Of a DNA stretch of 64,000 nt, positions 35,542 through 45,236 are shown piece by piece. Numbering within the stretch: position 1 is the first letter of the stretch; the number at the start of each line of letters is the position of its first letter. A model generated the notes under the pieces. The model ran no database searches. It worked only from the letters and a program-made list of their open reading frames with translations, and was not told the origin of the DNA. The position numbers and the translations under genes were made by a program. This stretch comes from Paracoccus saliphilus. Its GTDB lineage: Bacteria > Pseudomonadota > Alphaproteobacteria > Rhodobacterales > Rhodobacteraceae. The stretch lies in NCBI GenBank assembly GCA_003255745.1, contig QKYL01000001.1, positions 186,001 to 250,000 of the forward strand, read 5' to 3'.

Positions 35542-35895
35542 ATGCCGGGCTATCTGACGACACATGTTCTGGACACCGCCCGCGGACGCCCCGCGCAGGG
35601 CATGGAGGTGGCGCTCTATCGGCTTGAGGGCGAGGGGCGGAGCCTGCTTGCACGTCTGGTGACGAATGCCGACGGGCGCACCGACCGGCAGATCCTGCCA
35701 ACCGAGAGTTTCGCGACCGGCCGGTACGAGCTGGAATTCCACGCCGGCGCTTGGATGGATGCCACAGGAGTGCCGACAGAGACGCCGCGTTTCCTGGACG
35801 TGATCCCGATCCGCTTCGGCATGTCGCAGGACGGTCATTATCATGTCCCGCTGCTGGTCTCGCCCTTCGGCTATTCGACTTATCGGGGCAGCTGA
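35542..35895 (+). CDS. uraH: 5-Hydroxyisourate hydrolase
   Basis: Hydrolyses 5-hydroxyisourate (product of urate oxidation) to OHCU. The 117-residue transthyretin-like protein has LTTHVLDTARGRPAQGMEVALYRLE at the start (the conserved histidine), VTNADGRTDRQIL with the conserved arginine, and the C-terminal tetrapeptide YRGS, the family signature that closes the active site. HYHVPLLVSPFGYSTYRGS matches the expected C-terminus. The ATG at 35542 is preceded by GGGAAGGGGCCGCC. The urate oxidase gene starts 1 base after its stop. Confidence 0.97.
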   Translation: MPGYLTTHVLDTARGRPAQGMEVALYRLEGEGRSLLARLVTNADGRTDRQILPTESFATGRYELEFHAGAWMDATGVPTETPRFLDVIPIRFGMSQDGHYHVPLLVSPFGYSTYRGS

Positions 35896-35896
35896 G

Positions 35897-37150
35897 ATGA
35901 TCCCGGAACCCGTCGTTATCTGGGAATGGCTGGCTTTCGCGGTGCGCTGGACCCATGTCATCACTGCCATCGCCTGGATCGGCAGCAGCTTCTATTTCAT
36001 CGCCTTGGACCTGGGGCTGCAAAAGACCGCGCATCTGCCCAAGGGCGCGCATGGCGAGGAATGGCAGGTTCATGGCGGCGGCTTCTATCATGTCCATAAA
36101 TACTTGGTCGCGCCCGAGCGGATGCCCGAGCACCTGACCTGGTTCAAATGGGAAAGCTATTCGACCTGGCTGTCGGGGGCTGCACTGCTGATGGTCACCT
36201 ATTGGGCCGGAGCGAACCTGTTCCTGATCGACCCGGCCAAGGCGGATCTGGGCGTCTGGCAGGCGATCGCCATTTCAGCCGGCTCGCTGGCGGTGGGTTG
36301 GCTGATCTATGACGGGCTGTGCAAGTCGCCCTTGGGGAACCGTCCGACGGTGCTGATGCTGCTGCTGTTCGCCGCCCTGGTGATGATGGGCTGGGCCTAT
36401 GACCAGGTCTTCACTGGTCGCGCCGCGCTGCTGCACCTGGGGGCCTTCACCGCGACGATCATGACCGCCAACGTGTTCCTGATCATCATGCCGAACCAGC
36501 GCATCGTGGTCGCCGACCTAAAGGCGGGCAGGGCGCCCGATCCGAAATACGGCAAGATCGCCAAGCTGCGGTCCACGCACAACAACTATCTGACGCTGCC
36601 GGTCGTCTTTCTGATGCTGTCGAACCATTACCCGCTGGCCTTTGCCAGCCAGTACAACTGGCTGATCGCGGCGCTGATCTTCCTGATGGGCGTGACGATC
36701 AGGCATTTCTTCAACACCATGCACGCGCGAAAGGGGTATCGTTGGTGGACATGGGCCGTCACCGTGATGTTGTTCATCGGCGTCATGTGGCTGTCGTCGA
36801 TGGGCCTCAACCAGGATAGCTATGACGAGGCCATGGCCCGTCCCCTGACCCCGGCCGAGGCGCGGCTGGCCGAGGCCCCCGGCTTTGACCAGGTCGCCAA
36901 TACCGTGATCGGCCGCTGTTCCATGTGCCATGCGCGCGAGCCGGTGTGGGAGGGCATCCACCATGCGCCCAAGGGCGTCGTGCTGGAAACCCCCGCCGAC
37001 ATCGCCCGCGCCGCGCGCGAGATCTATGTTCAGGCCGGGCTGACCGACGCCATGCCGCCCGCCAACCTGACCGGCATTGAGATGGAGGAGCGGCGCCAGA
37101 TCATCCGCTGGTTCCGGCAGGGGGGCACCTTCGGGATGGCCGGGCTTTAA
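35897..37150 (+). CDS. puuD: Membrane urate oxidase PuuD with C-terminal cytochrome c domain
   Basis: Oxidises urate to 5-hydroxyisourate using electrons passed to a c-type cytochrome. The 417-residue protein has an N-terminal membrane domain of about eight helices (AFAVRWTHVITAIAWIGSSFYFIALDLGL in the first, with histidines that may ligate the active site) to about residue 310. A C-terminal cytochrome c motif GRCSMCHAREPVW has C341, C344 and H345. Start ATG 35897 directly follows the uraH stop. The last base pairs overlap the stop of the convergent LysR gene by 4 bases. Confidence 0.93.
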   Translation: MIPEPVVIWEWLAFAVRWTHVITAIAWIGSSFYFIALDLGLQKTAHLPKGAHGEEWQVHGGGFYHVHKYLVAPERMPEHLTWFKWESYSTWLSGAALLMVTYWAGANLFLIDPAKADLGVWQAIAISAGSLAVGWLIYDGLCKSPLGNRPTVLMLLLFAALVMMGWAYDQVFTGRAALLHLGAFTATIMTANVFLIIMPNQRIVVADLKAGRAPDPKYGKIAKLRSTHNNYLTLPVVFLMLSNHYPLAFASQYNWLIAALIFLMGVTIRHFFNTMHARKGYRWWTWAVTVMLFIGVMWLSSMGLNQDSYDEAMARPLTPAEARLAEAPGFDQVANTVIGRCSMCHAREPVWEGIHHAPKGVVLETPADIARAAREIYVQAGLTDAMPPANLTGIEMEERRQIIRWFRQGGTFGMAGL

Positions 37151-38040
37151 AACAGCGGGCGCAGCTCGCGCACCGCGTAATCGGCGAACATGCGCACCTT
37201 TGGGTCCTGAAGCCGACGATGCGGCGTCAGGCAGCCCAGTTGCGCCAGGGGCGGCGGGAAATCGGGCAGCACGGTGACCAGCCGTCCGGCCGCCAGGTCG
37301 TCCGCCACTTCGTACTGGGGGCGGTTCGCGATGCCGTGCCCCTCCAGCGCCCAAGCCGTCAGCACATCCCCGTCATCCGTGTCGAACCGGCCCGACACCA
37401 TCATCTTGCGCGGTCCCTCGGGTGTGGTCAGGGTCCAGAAATATTCCGGGCTGCGGGGATATCGCAGCAGCAGGCAGTTGTGGTCGGCCAGGTCGTCGGG
37501 AACCTGCGGCACGCCCGCCGCCGCCAGATAGGCGGGCGCGGCCACCAGGACGCGCGGACAATCGGCGATCTTGCGCCATTTCAAGGTCGAATCCGCGGGT
37601 TCGCCCAGGAAGAAGGCCAGGTCGATCGCGTCCTCGACAATGTTCACGTTGCGGTCCGACAGGCGCAGCCGGAACTCGACGCCCGGATTTTCAGTGCAGA
37701 ACGGCGGGATCAGCGGCGCGATCAGCCGCCGCCCCAGCCCCAGGGGCGCGGTCAGCCGGATCACCCCCTGCGGCTTGCCCGAAAAGCTGGAGATCAGCCC
37801 CTCGGCCTCGTCCAGCGTGTCGATCACGCGGCGGGCATGGTCATAAAAGGCGCGGCCGATCTCGGTCGTGGTCAGCTTGCGCGTTGTGCGGTTCAGCAGC
37901 CGCAGCCCAAAGCGATTTTCAAGATCCTTGATGCGATTGGAGGCAACTGCCGGGGAAAGGCGCAGATCCCTGCCTCCGGCGGTGATCGAGCCCAGTTCGA
38001 CCACCCGGACAAAGACCCGCAGGCTTTCAAGATAGGACAT
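37147..38040 (-). CDS. LysR family transcriptional regulator
   Basis: A 297-residue LTTR. The N-terminal helix-turn-helix is at about 20-60 (GSITAGGRDLRLSPAVASNRIKDLENRFGLRLLNRTTRKLTTTEIGRAFYDHARRVIDTLDEAE). The co-inducer domain follows, with GVIRLTAPLGLGRRLIAPLIPPFCTENPGVEFRLRLSDRNVNIVEDAIDLAFFLG. It is divergent from xdhABC-guaD with a 111-base intergenic region, the classical LTTR arrangement, so it is likely to regulate the xanthine dehydrogenase genes. The family is often LrhA or CysB-like in effect; the ligand is unknown. Confidence 0.9.
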   Translation of the reverse strand: MSYLESLRVFVRVVELGSITAGGRDLRLSPAVASNRIKDLENRFGLRLLNRTTRKLTTTEIGRAFYDHARRVIDTLDEAEGLISSFSGKPQGVIRLTAPLGLGRRLIAPLIPPFCTENPGVEFRLRLSDRNVNIVEDAIDLAFFLGEPADSTLKWRKIADCPRVLVAAPAYLAAAGVPQVPDDLADHNCLLLRYPRSPEYFWTLTTPEGPRKMMVSGRFDTDDGDVLTAWALEGHGIANRPQYEVADDLAAGRLVTVLPDFPPPLAQLGCLTPHRRLQDPKVRMFADYAVRELRPLF

Positions 38041-38151
38041 GGCGGTGGCTGGCTTTCAACGTTTCATGTAAAGTCTTCTACGCCGGCACCGATTTCGCAT
38101 CCAGTCCTTCCGGCCTAGGATCGGGCGTTGCGACAGCCAGGAAGGACCACC

Positions 38152-39594
38152 ATGACCCAGCTGCGGTTTCTGCTGAACGACCAGGAGATTTCGCTGTCCG
38201 AGGTGGGGCCGTCCGACACGCTGCTGGATCATCTGCGCTTGGCGCGCCGCCTGACAGGCACAAAGGAAGGCTGCGCCGAAGGGGATTGCGGCGCCTGCAC
38301 CGTGCTGGTGGGGCGACTGGGCAATGACGGGTTGGTCTATGAGCCCGTGAACGCCTGCATCCGGCTGCTGCCCTCGTGTCACGCCACGCATGTGGTCACG
38401 ATTGAACATCTGCGGGGGCCCGACGGGAAACTGCACCCGGTCCAGGCGGCGATGGTCGAACATCACGGCAGCCAGTGCGGCTTCTGCACCCCGGGCATCG
38501 TCATGGCGCTTTACGGTCTGTGGATGACGAACCCCGTGGCCACGGCGGCGCAGATCGAAACCGCCTTGCAGGGCAACATCTGCCGCTGCACGGGCTATCA
38601 GCCGATTGTCACCGCCGCCTTGGCGGCGGGGGCGGCCGGAGGACAGGCTCAGGACGCCCTGGTGCAGGAACGCGCGGTCGTGGCGGCGCGGCTGGCCAGG
38701 ATGCGGAACGGCCGGGTCCAAGTGTCGCGGGGCGGGCAGCAGGCGATCATCCCGGCCGATGTCGACGATCTGGCGCAGGTGCTGCTGGACCAGCCCGCGG
38801 CAACCTTGGTCGCCGGTGCGACCGATGTGGGGCTGTGGGTGACGAAATTCCTGCGCGACATCAGCCCCGCCGTCTTTATCGGCCACCTGATGAAGGACTG
38901 GCGCGTCGAGGGTGACACGATCCGCCTGGGGGCTGGCGTCACCTATTCCGAAGCCGCTGCCCTGATCGCCCGCCATGTTCCGGCCGCGCATGATTACTGG
39001 TTGCGCATCGGCGGCTGGCAGGTGCGCAACATGGGAACCATCGGCGCGAACATCGCCAACGGCTCGCCCATCGGGGATACGCCGCCGCTGCTGATCGCCC
39101 TTGGCGCGCGCATCGTGCTGCGCCGGGGAACGCACCGGCGCGAACTGCCGCTGGAAGCGTTCTTCCTTGATTACGGCAAGCAGGACCGCCAGTCCGGCGA
39201 ATTCGTGGAAGAGGTGCTGATCCCGACCAATCCTCGGGCACGGATTGCGGCCTACAAGGTCAGCAAGCGTCGCGACAGCGACATCAGCACCGTCGCGGCA
39301 GGCATCTGCCTGGACGTGCAAGACGGGATCATCACCAGCGCCCGTATCGCCTTCGGTGGCATGGCGGCAACCCCACGCCGCGCCGCCGGCGCTGAAGCCG
39401 CGCTGGAGGGCCAGCCCTTTGCCGAGGCCAGCTTCGATGCGGCCGCGCGCGCGCTTGCGGAGGATTTCACGCCGCTGACCGACATGCGCGCCAGCGCCGA
39501 TTACCGCGCCTTGGTCGCCCGCAACCTGATCCGCCGGTTCTGGCTGGAACAATCCGAACCCGGCCTTCCGGTCCGGCTGAGGCAGGAGGCCTAA
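38152..39594 (+). CDS. xdhA: Xanthine dehydrogenase small subunit (FeS and FAD)
   Basis: The electron-transfer subunit of xanthine dehydrogenase, 480 residues. The [2Fe-2S] ferredoxin domain gives C41, C46 and C49 in GCAEGDCGACTV with C69; the second cluster domain has C109 and C112 in QCGFCTPGIVMAL, and C144 and C146 in NICRCTGYQ. The FAD domain follows at about 185-350 with LVAGATDVGLWVTKFLRDIS, and the CO-dehydrogenase C-terminal domain ends the chain. The ATG at 38152 follows CCAGGAAGGACCACC. The large subunit starts 3 bases downstream. It produces NADH with the molybdenum subunit. Confidence 0.96.
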   Translation: MTQLRFLLNDQEISLSEVGPSDTLLDHLRLARRLTGTKEGCAEGDCGACTVLVGRLGNDGLVYEPVNACIRLLPSCHATHVVTIEHLRGPDGKLHPVQAAMVEHHGSQCGFCTPGIVMALYGLWMTNPVATAAQIETALQGNICRCTGYQPIVTAALAAGAAGGQAQDALVQERAVVAARLARMRNGRVQVSRGGQQAIIPADVDDLAQVLLDQPAATLVAGATDVGLWVTKFLRDISPAVFIGHLMKDWRVEGDTIRLGAGVTYSEAAALIARHVPAAHDYWLRIGGWQVRNMGTIGANIANGSPIGDTPPLLIALGARIVLRRGTHRRELPLEAFFLDYGKQDRQSGEFVEEVLIPTNPRARIAAYKVSKRRDSDISTVAAGICLDVQDGIITSARIAFGGMAATPRRAAGAEAALEGQPFAEASFDAAARALAEDFTPLTDMRASADYRALVARNLIRRFWLEQSEPGLPVRLRQEA

Positions 39595-39597
39595 TAC

Positions 39598-41907
39598 ATG
39601 AAGGACGACAGCATCCCGCCGCGGGGCCTGGCCCACCAGGACATGATCCACGACAGTGCGATCAAGCACGTTACCGGCCGCGCCGACTATACCGACGACC
39701 TGCCCGAACCGGCCGGGCTGGTCCATGCGTATCTGGGCCTCTCGCAATGCGCGCATGGCCGCATCAAGGCAACGGATTTTTCCCGCACGTTGGCCAGTCC
39801 CGGCGTGTTGGGCGTGCTGACCGCAGGCGACATTCCGGGGGTGAACGACGTCTCGCCCAACGGCAAGAACGACGATCCGATCTTTGCTGACGGGCTGGTG
39901 CAGTTCTGGGGGCAGCCGGTGTTTGCGGTCATCGCCGAGACGCGTGACCAGGCACGGCGCGCGGCGCACCAGGCGCGCATCGACTATGACCCGCTGCCCC
40001 ATGCGCTTGACCCGATCGCTGCGCGGGACGCGGGCATGGGTTATGTCACTGATCCCCTGACCCTGCGCCGGGGCGATGCACCGCGCGCCATGGCCCGCGC
40101 GCCGCATCGGGTCGAGGGGCGCTTTGCCATCGGAGGCCAGGACCATTTCTATCTTGAAGGCCAGATCGCCATGGCCCTGCCGGGCGAGGATGAGGACGTG
40201 GTCCTGAATGTCTCGACCCAGCACCCGTCCGAGGTGCAGCACATGGTCGCCCATGTCCTGAAGGTCCCCAGCCATTCGGTCGTCGTGAACGTGCGGCGCA
40301 TGGGTGGCGGGTTCGGGGGCAAGGAAACGCAGATGAACCTGTTCGCCTGCGTGGCGGCCCTGGCGGCCAAGCGTTGGAATCGCGCCGTCAAGATCCGCCC
40401 TGACCGCGACGACGACATGATTGCCACCGGCAAGCGGCACGACTTCGTGGTCGATTATGCCGTGGGCTTCGATGATGATGGCCACATCCAGGCGGTCGAG
40501 GGCGACTGGTACGCGCGTTGCGGCTTTTCGGCGGACCTGTCGGGCCCTGTGACGGACCGTGCGCTGTTCCATGCCGACAACGCCTATTTCTATCCCGATG
40601 TGCGCATTTCCAGCCATCCAATGAAAACGAACACGGTCAGCAACACTGCCTTTCGCGGCTTTGGCGGCCCCCAGGGCGTGATCGTGGCCGAGCGGATGAT
40701 CGAGGAGATCGCCTATGCGCTTGGCCTGGACCCGCTGGCGGTCCGGCGCCGCAACCTTTACCGAGACGGCCAGCTGACCCCTTATCACCAGGAGGTCAAC
40801 GACCAGATCCTGCCCCGCATTCTGGATGAACTGGAGGCCAGCAGCGATTACCAGGCGCGCCGGCGGGCCGTGCTGGACTGGAACGCCCAAGGCGGCGTGA
40901 TCCGAAAGGGGATCGCGCTGACCCCGGTCAAGTTCGGGATCAGCTTCACGGCGACCTGGTTCAATCAGGCGGGGGCGCTGGTCCACATCTATTCCGACGG
41001 CTCGATCATGCTGAACCATGGCGGGACCGAGATGGGGCAGGGGCTGAACACCAAGGTCGCGCAGATCGTGGCCGAGGCGTTCCAATGCGATATCGGGCGC
41101 ATCAAGATCACCCGCACGACAACCGAAAAGGTGCCCAACACCTCGGCCACGGCGGCATCGTCGGGAACCGACCTGAACGGGATGGCGGCGCTGGACGCGG
41201 CCGATCAGATCAAGGCCCGGCTGGTCGAGTTCGTGTCCGAGCGCTGGCAGGTGGCGCCCGATGCCGTGACCTTCGTGCCCGGTCACATCCGGGCCGGCGA
41301 CCACCGGATCCCCCTCACCGAGGTCATCAAGGCCGCCTACATGGCGCGCATCCACCTGTCGGCTGCGGGCTTCTACAAGACGCCCAAGATCCACTGGGAC
41401 CGCGCAACCGGAAAAGGGCGGCCGTTCTATTACTATGCGTATGGGGCGGCGGTGTCGGAGGTGTCGGTGGATACGCTGACCGGCGAATACGTGATCGACC
41501 GTGCCGACATCCTGCACGACGTCGGCCGCAGCCTGAACGCGGCCATCGACAAGGGCCAGGTCGAAGGCGCCTTCGTCCAAGGCGTCGGTTGGCTGACGAC
41601 CGAAGAGTTGTGGTGGGACGCGCAGGGCCGGCTGCGCACCCATGCCCCGTCAACCTACAAGGTGCCGCTGGCCAGCGACCGGCCCCGCATCTTCAACGTC
41701 AGGCTGGCTGACTGGTCAGAGGCCGCCGAACGGACCATCAAGCGATCCAAAGCCGTCGGAGAGCCGCCTTTCATGCTGGGCATCAGCGTGTTCGAGGCGA
41801 TCAACATGGCCGTCGCCTCGGTCGCGGGTTACCGCGAACCCGCGCGGCTGGATGCGCCCGCGACGCCCGAACGCGTGTTGATGGCGGTCGAGCGGCTGCG
41901 CGGATGA
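39598..41907 (+). CDS. xdhB: Xanthine dehydrogenase large subunit (molybdopterin)
   Basis: The molybdenum cofactor-binding catalytic subunit that oxidises hypoxanthine and xanthine to urate. The 769-residue chain shows GGFGGKETQMN, SNTAFRGFGGPQGV, GGTEMGQGLNTKVAQIVAEAF and, near the C-terminus, KAVGEPPFMLGISVFEA, where the glutamate at about residue 722 is the catalytic base. The order and length match Rhodobacter-type XdhB. The start lies 3 bases after xdhA, and the stop overlaps xdhC (ATGA). Confidence 0.96.
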   Translation: MKDDSIPPRGLAHQDMIHDSAIKHVTGRADYTDDLPEPAGLVHAYLGLSQCAHGRIKATDFSRTLASPGVLGVLTAGDIPGVNDVSPNGKNDDPIFADGLVQFWGQPVFAVIAETRDQARRAAHQARIDYDPLPHALDPIAARDAGMGYVTDPLTLRRGDAPRAMARAPHRVEGRFAIGGQDHFYLEGQIAMALPGEDEDVVLNVSTQHPSEVQHMVAHVLKVPSHSVVVNVRRMGGGFGGKETQMNLFACVAALAAKRWNRAVKIRPDRDDDMIATGKRHDFVVDYAVGFDDDGHIQAVEGDWYARCGFSADLSGPVTDRALFHADNAYFYPDVRISSHPMKTNTVSNTAFRGFGGPQGVIVAERMIEEIAYALGLDPLAVRRRNLYRDGQLTPYHQEVNDQILPRILDELEASSDYQARRRAVLDWNAQGGVIRKGIALTPVKFGISFTATWFNQAGALVHIYSDGSIMLNHGGTEMGQGLNTKVAQIVAEAFQCDIGRIKITRTTTEKVPNTSATAASSGTDLNGMAALDAADQIKARLVEFVSERWQVAPDAVTFVPGHIRAGDHRIPLTEVIKAAYMARIHLSAAGFYKTPKIHWDRATGKGRPFYYYAYGAAVSEVSVDTLTGEYVIDRADILHDVGRSLNAAIDKGQVEGAFVQGVGWLTTEELWWDAQGRLRTHAPSTYKVPLASDRPRIFNVRLADWSEAAERTIKRSKAVGEPPFMLGISVFEAINMAVASVAGYREPARLDAPATPERVLMAVERLRG

Positions 41908-42635
41908 TCCGCGTTCGCGTCATATCCACCCGCGGCTCGACCCCGCGCGAGGCGGGGGCCGAGATGGTCGTGACCCAAAACGAGGCGCAGGGCACGATCG
42001 GCGGCGGGCAGCTGGAATACATGGCCATCGACCGCGCCCGCCAGATGCTGGCGCGCGGCGAGGCGGAGGCGCGGATGGACATCCCCCTCGGCCCCGAGAT
42101 CGGCCAATGCTGCGGTGGCCGGGTGGTCCTGTTGCTGGACCGTGGGGCGCCAACGCCGCAGGAACATCCCGACGTGCTGATCTTTGGGGCGGGCCATGTC
42201 GGCCGCGCCCTGTCGCAGGCCCTAAAGCCGCTGCCGGTGAACGCGCTGCTGATCGACAGCCGCCCCGAGGAGCTGGCCCGCGCCGCTGGACCGACCCTTC
42301 TGACACCGCTGCCCGAGGCGCAGATCCGTGCCGCCGCTCCCGGCAGCAGCGTTGTGATCCTGACCCATGACCACGCGCTGGATTTCCTGCTGGCAGCCGA
42401 GGCACTCGCCCGCACCGACCTGACTTATGTCGGCATGATCGGCAGCGCCACGAAGCGCGCACAATTTGCCCGCTTCGCGCGCGACCGAGGTCTTGACCCG
42501 GCCCCCCTGACCTGTCCCATCGGGGCCGGCTTCTCCCGCGACAAGCGCCCCCAGGTCATCGCAGCCTTCACCGCCGCCGAATTGATGGCGTGCCTCACCA
42601 CTTCTTCGTTGAAACAATACCCATGCAACAGCTGA
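41904..42635 (+). CDS. xdhC: Xanthine dehydrogenase accessory protein XdhC
   Basis: XdhC binds sulfurated molybdenum cofactor and inserts it into XdhB. The 243-residue sequence begins MIRVRVISTRGSTPREAGAEMVVTQNEAQGTIGGGQLEYMAI (the CoxI domain) and has a Rossmann motif DVLIFGAGHVGRALSQAL at about 92-105, then TDLTYVGMIGSATKRAQFARFARDRG and CPIGAG. It begins about 15 residues later than Rhodobacter homologues, with only the ATG at 41904 available in this frame, so the extreme N-terminus is short. The stop lies 12 bases inside guaD. Confidence 0.9.
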   Translation: MIRVRVISTRGSTPREAGAEMVVTQNEAQGTIGGGQLEYMAIDRARQMLARGEAEARMDIPLGPEIGQCCGGRVVLLLDRGAPTPQEHPDVLIFGAGHVGRALSQALKPLPVNALLIDSRPEELARAAGPTLLTPLPEAQIRAAAPGSSVVILTHDHALDFLLAAEALARTDLTYVGMIGSATKRAQFARFARDRGLDPAPLTCPIGAGFSRDKRPQVIAAFTAAELMACLTTSSLKQYPCNS

Positions 42636-43948
42636 TCCGGGGGCGCGTCCTCGATTTTCACGCCGACCCCCACGACACTGCCGACAACCACCGCTTTTGG
42701 GAAAACGGCGCCATCCTGATCGAGGGTGGCCGCATCCTGGCAGTCGGTGATCATGCCGATCTGGCACGCGACAGCCTGATGGTGATCGACCACCGCCCCA
42801 ACCTGATCCTGCCGGGCTTTATCGATCCGCATATCCATTTCCCGCAGCTTCAGGTCATCGCCAGCTGGGGCGCGCAACTGCTGGACTGGCTGAACACCTA
42901 TACATTTCCGGCCGAGGCGCAGTTTGCCGATCCCGACCATGCCGCCCGGATGGCGGGACTTTTCCTTGATCAGCTGACCGCGCATGGGACAACAACTGCG
43001 GTCGCCTTCTGCTCCAGCCACAAGACCAGTGCAGAGGCTTTGTTCACCGCCGCCCAATCCCGCGACATGGCCATTATCGCGGGCAAGGTGATGATGGACC
43101 GCAACGCCATCCCCGCTGTTCATGACACGCCCCAGTCATCCTACGATGACAGCAAGGCGCTGATTGATGCCTGGCACGGCAAGGGCCGACAGCGTTACGC
43201 GATCACCCCGCGCTTCGCCATCACTTCTTCGCCTGCGCAGATGGAAATGGCGCAGACGCTGGCACGCGAACATCCTGACTGCCACATCCAGACCCACCTG
43301 TCGGAAAACCGCGATGAGATCGACTTTACCTTAAGTCTTTATCCCAAGGCACGGGACTACTTAGATATCTACGATAGCTATGGCTTGCTTGGCTCCCGCA
43401 CCCTGCTTGGCCATTCGATCCATCTTGAGCCGCGCGAGGTCGCCCGCATGGCGGAAACCGGCAGCCGCGCAGTCTTTTGTCCTACGTCGAACCTGTTCCT
43501 CGGCTCGGGGCTGTTCGACGCCGAAACTCTCCGCAGGGCAGGGGTTGTCAGCGGCATCGCCACCGATGTCGGCGGCGGCACCAGCTGGTCGATGCTGCAG
43601 ACCTTGGCCGAGGGCTACAAGATCCTTCAGCTCCGCGGCCAGAAGCTGCATCCGCTTACCGCCTTTCACTGGGCCACGCGGGGCAATGCGCTGGCTCTTG
43701 GCCTTCAGGACCAGATCGGGACCCTGGCGCCCGGCAGTGCCGCCGACCTGGTCGTGCTGAATCCCCGCGCGACCCCCGCCATGGCCCTGCGTGCCGAACG
43801 CGCCCAGACCTTGGCCGAGGAGCTGTTCATCCTCCAGATCATGGGTGACGACCGGGCTGTTGCACAAACCTATGTTGCGGGCCGGCCCCAAAAGCCGCGA
43901 CAGGACGCCCCGACGGGCGGGCTTCAATCCGACGCCGAACGGGTTTAG
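42623..43948 (+). CDS. guaD: Guanine deaminase
   Basis: Converts guanine to xanthine, feeding XdhABC. A zinc amidohydrolase of 441 residues. The ATG at 42623 is preferred to a GTG at 42590 because [12 protein letters not shown] fits the family start. Visible: [12 protein letters not shown] (H70 and H72 zinc ligands), [60 protein letters not shown] and [19 protein letters not shown] with the catalytic aspartate. Around 43330-43370 the codon use is locally softer (two TTA leucine codons in 33 bases), unlike its neighbours. It overlaps xdhC, and trpB follows after 61 bases. Confidence 0.94.
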   Translation: MQQLIRGRVLDFHADPHDTADNHRFWENGAILIEGGRILAVGDHADLARDSLMVIDHRPNLILPGFIDPHIHFPQLQVIASWGAQLLDWLNTYTFPAEAQFADPDHAARMAGLFLDQLTAHGTTTAVAFCSSHKTSAEALFTAAQSRDMAIIAGKVMMDRNAIPAVHDTPQSSYDDSKALIDAWHGKGRQRYAITPRFAITSSPAQMEMAQTLAREHPDCHIQTHLSENRDEIDFTLSLYPKARDYLDIYDSYGLLGSRTLLGHSIHLEPREVARMAETGSRAVFCPTSNLFLGSGLFDAETLRRAGVVSGIATDVGGGTSWSMLQTLAEGYKILQLRGQKLHPLTAFHWATRGNALALGLQDQIGTLAPGSAADLVVLNPRATPAMALRAERAQTLAEELFILQIMGDDRAVAQTYVAGRPQKPRQDAPTGGLQSDAERV

Positions 43949-44009
43949 AACGGCGGCAAGGGGCTTCTTCGTTGCCCAAATACCCATTCCTGACCCAAAG
44001 GCGCATCCC

Positions 44010-45236
44010 ATGGCCGACGATCTGCTGAACAGCTTTACCACCGGGCCCGACGAACAGGGCCGCTTCGGCATCTATGGCGGCCGCTTTGTCAGCGAGACGC
44101 TGATGCCGCTGATCCTCGACCTCGAGGCCGAATATGAACGTGCCAAGACGGATCCGTCCTTCTGGGACCAGATGAACGACCTGTGGACGCACTATGTCGG
44201 CCGTCCCAGCCCGCTCTACTTTGCCGAGCGCATGACCCAGCACCTGGGCGGCGCCAAGATCTACATGAAGCGCGATGAACTGAACCACACCGGCGCGCAC
44301 AAGATCAACAACGTGCTGGGCCAGATCCTGCTGGCGATCCGCATGGGCAAAAGCCGCATCATCGCAGAAACCGGCGCGGGCCAGCATGGGGTCGCGACGG
44401 CAACGGTCTGCGCGCGCTTTGGCCTGAAATGCGTGGTCTACATGGGTGCCCATGACGTTGAGCGCCAGGCGCCCAACGTCTTTCGCATGCGCCTGCTGGG
44501 GGCCGAGGTCGTGCCTGTGACTTCGGGTCGCGGCACGCTGAAAGACGCAATGAACGACGCGCTGCGCGATTGGGTCACCAACGTCCGCGACACCTTCTAC
44601 TGCATCGGCACGGTGGCGGGACCGCATCCCTATCCGGCGATGGTGCGCGATTTCCAGTCGATCATCGGCAAGGAGGTCCGCGAACAGATCATGCCGCGCG
44701 AAGGCCGTTTGCCTGACACCATCATCGCGGCCATCGGTGGCGGGTCGAATGCGATGGGCCTGTTCTATCCCTTCCTTGACGACAAGGAGGTCCGCATCAT
44801 CGGCGTCGAAGCCGGCGGCAAGGGCGTCGATGATCGGATGGAGCATTGCGCCAGCCTGTCGGGCGGGCGCGCGGGCGTGCTGCACGGGAACCGAACCTAT
44901 CTGCTGCAGGACGATGATGGGCAGATCCTGGAAGGGCATTCGATCAGCGCGGGCCTGGATTATCCCGGCATTGGCCCGGAACATGCCTGGCTGAAGGACA
45001 TGGGCCGCGCCGAATATGTCAGCATCACCGATGACGAGGCCCTGGCCGCCTTCCAGCTGTGCTGCGCGCAGGAAGGGATCATCCCGGCGCTGGAACCCAG
45101 CCACGCTCTGGCCCATGTGATCAAGATCGCGCCTGACCTGCCCGCCGACCACATCATCGTGATGAACATGTGCGGGCGCGGAGACAAGGACATCTTCACC
45201 GTCGCCAAGCACTTGGGCTTTGACATCAAGACCTGA
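44010..45236 (+). CDS. trpB: Tryptophan synthase beta chain
   Basis: The PLP-dependent beta subunit that joins indole and serine to tryptophan. The 408-residue sequence has [17 protein letters not shown], the PLP lysine K98 in [53 protein letters not shown] and [16 protein letters not shown], plus the C-terminal [14 protein letters not shown]. The start [17 protein letters not shown] follows AAAGG; upstream frame is guaD's tail. It stands without trpA or trpF in the window. Order with guaD is presumably accidental. Confidence 0.97.
   Translation: MADDLLNSFTTGPDEQGRFGIYGGRFVSETLMPLILDLEAEYERAKTDPSFWDQMNDLWTHYVGRPSPLYFAERMTQHLGGAKIYMKRDELNHTGAHKINNVLGQILLAIRMGKSRIIAETGAGQHGVATATVCARFGLKCVVYMGAHDVERQAPNVFRMRLLGAEVVPVTSGRGTLKDAMNDALRDWVTNVRDTFYCIGTVAGPHPYPAMVRDFQSIIGKEVREQIMPREGRLPDTIIAAIGGGSNAMGLFYPFLDDKEVRIIGVEAGGKGVDDRMEHCASLSGGRAGVLHGNRTYLLQDDDGQILEGHSISAGLDYPGIGPEHAWLKDMGRAEYVSITDDEALAAFQLCCAQEGIIPALEPSHALAHVIKIAPDLPADHIIVMNMCGRGDKDIFTVAKHLGFDIKT

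Noticed and set aside
38056..41643. 1195-codon open frame on the minus strand opposite xdhA-xdhB
   Set aside because: It mirrors xdhAB and has no family resemblance; high GC keeps the antisense frame open.
42590..42622. Longer guaD start at the GTG 42590
   Set aside because: Adds 11 residues without family similarity and increases the overlap with xdhC; ATG 42623 fits better.
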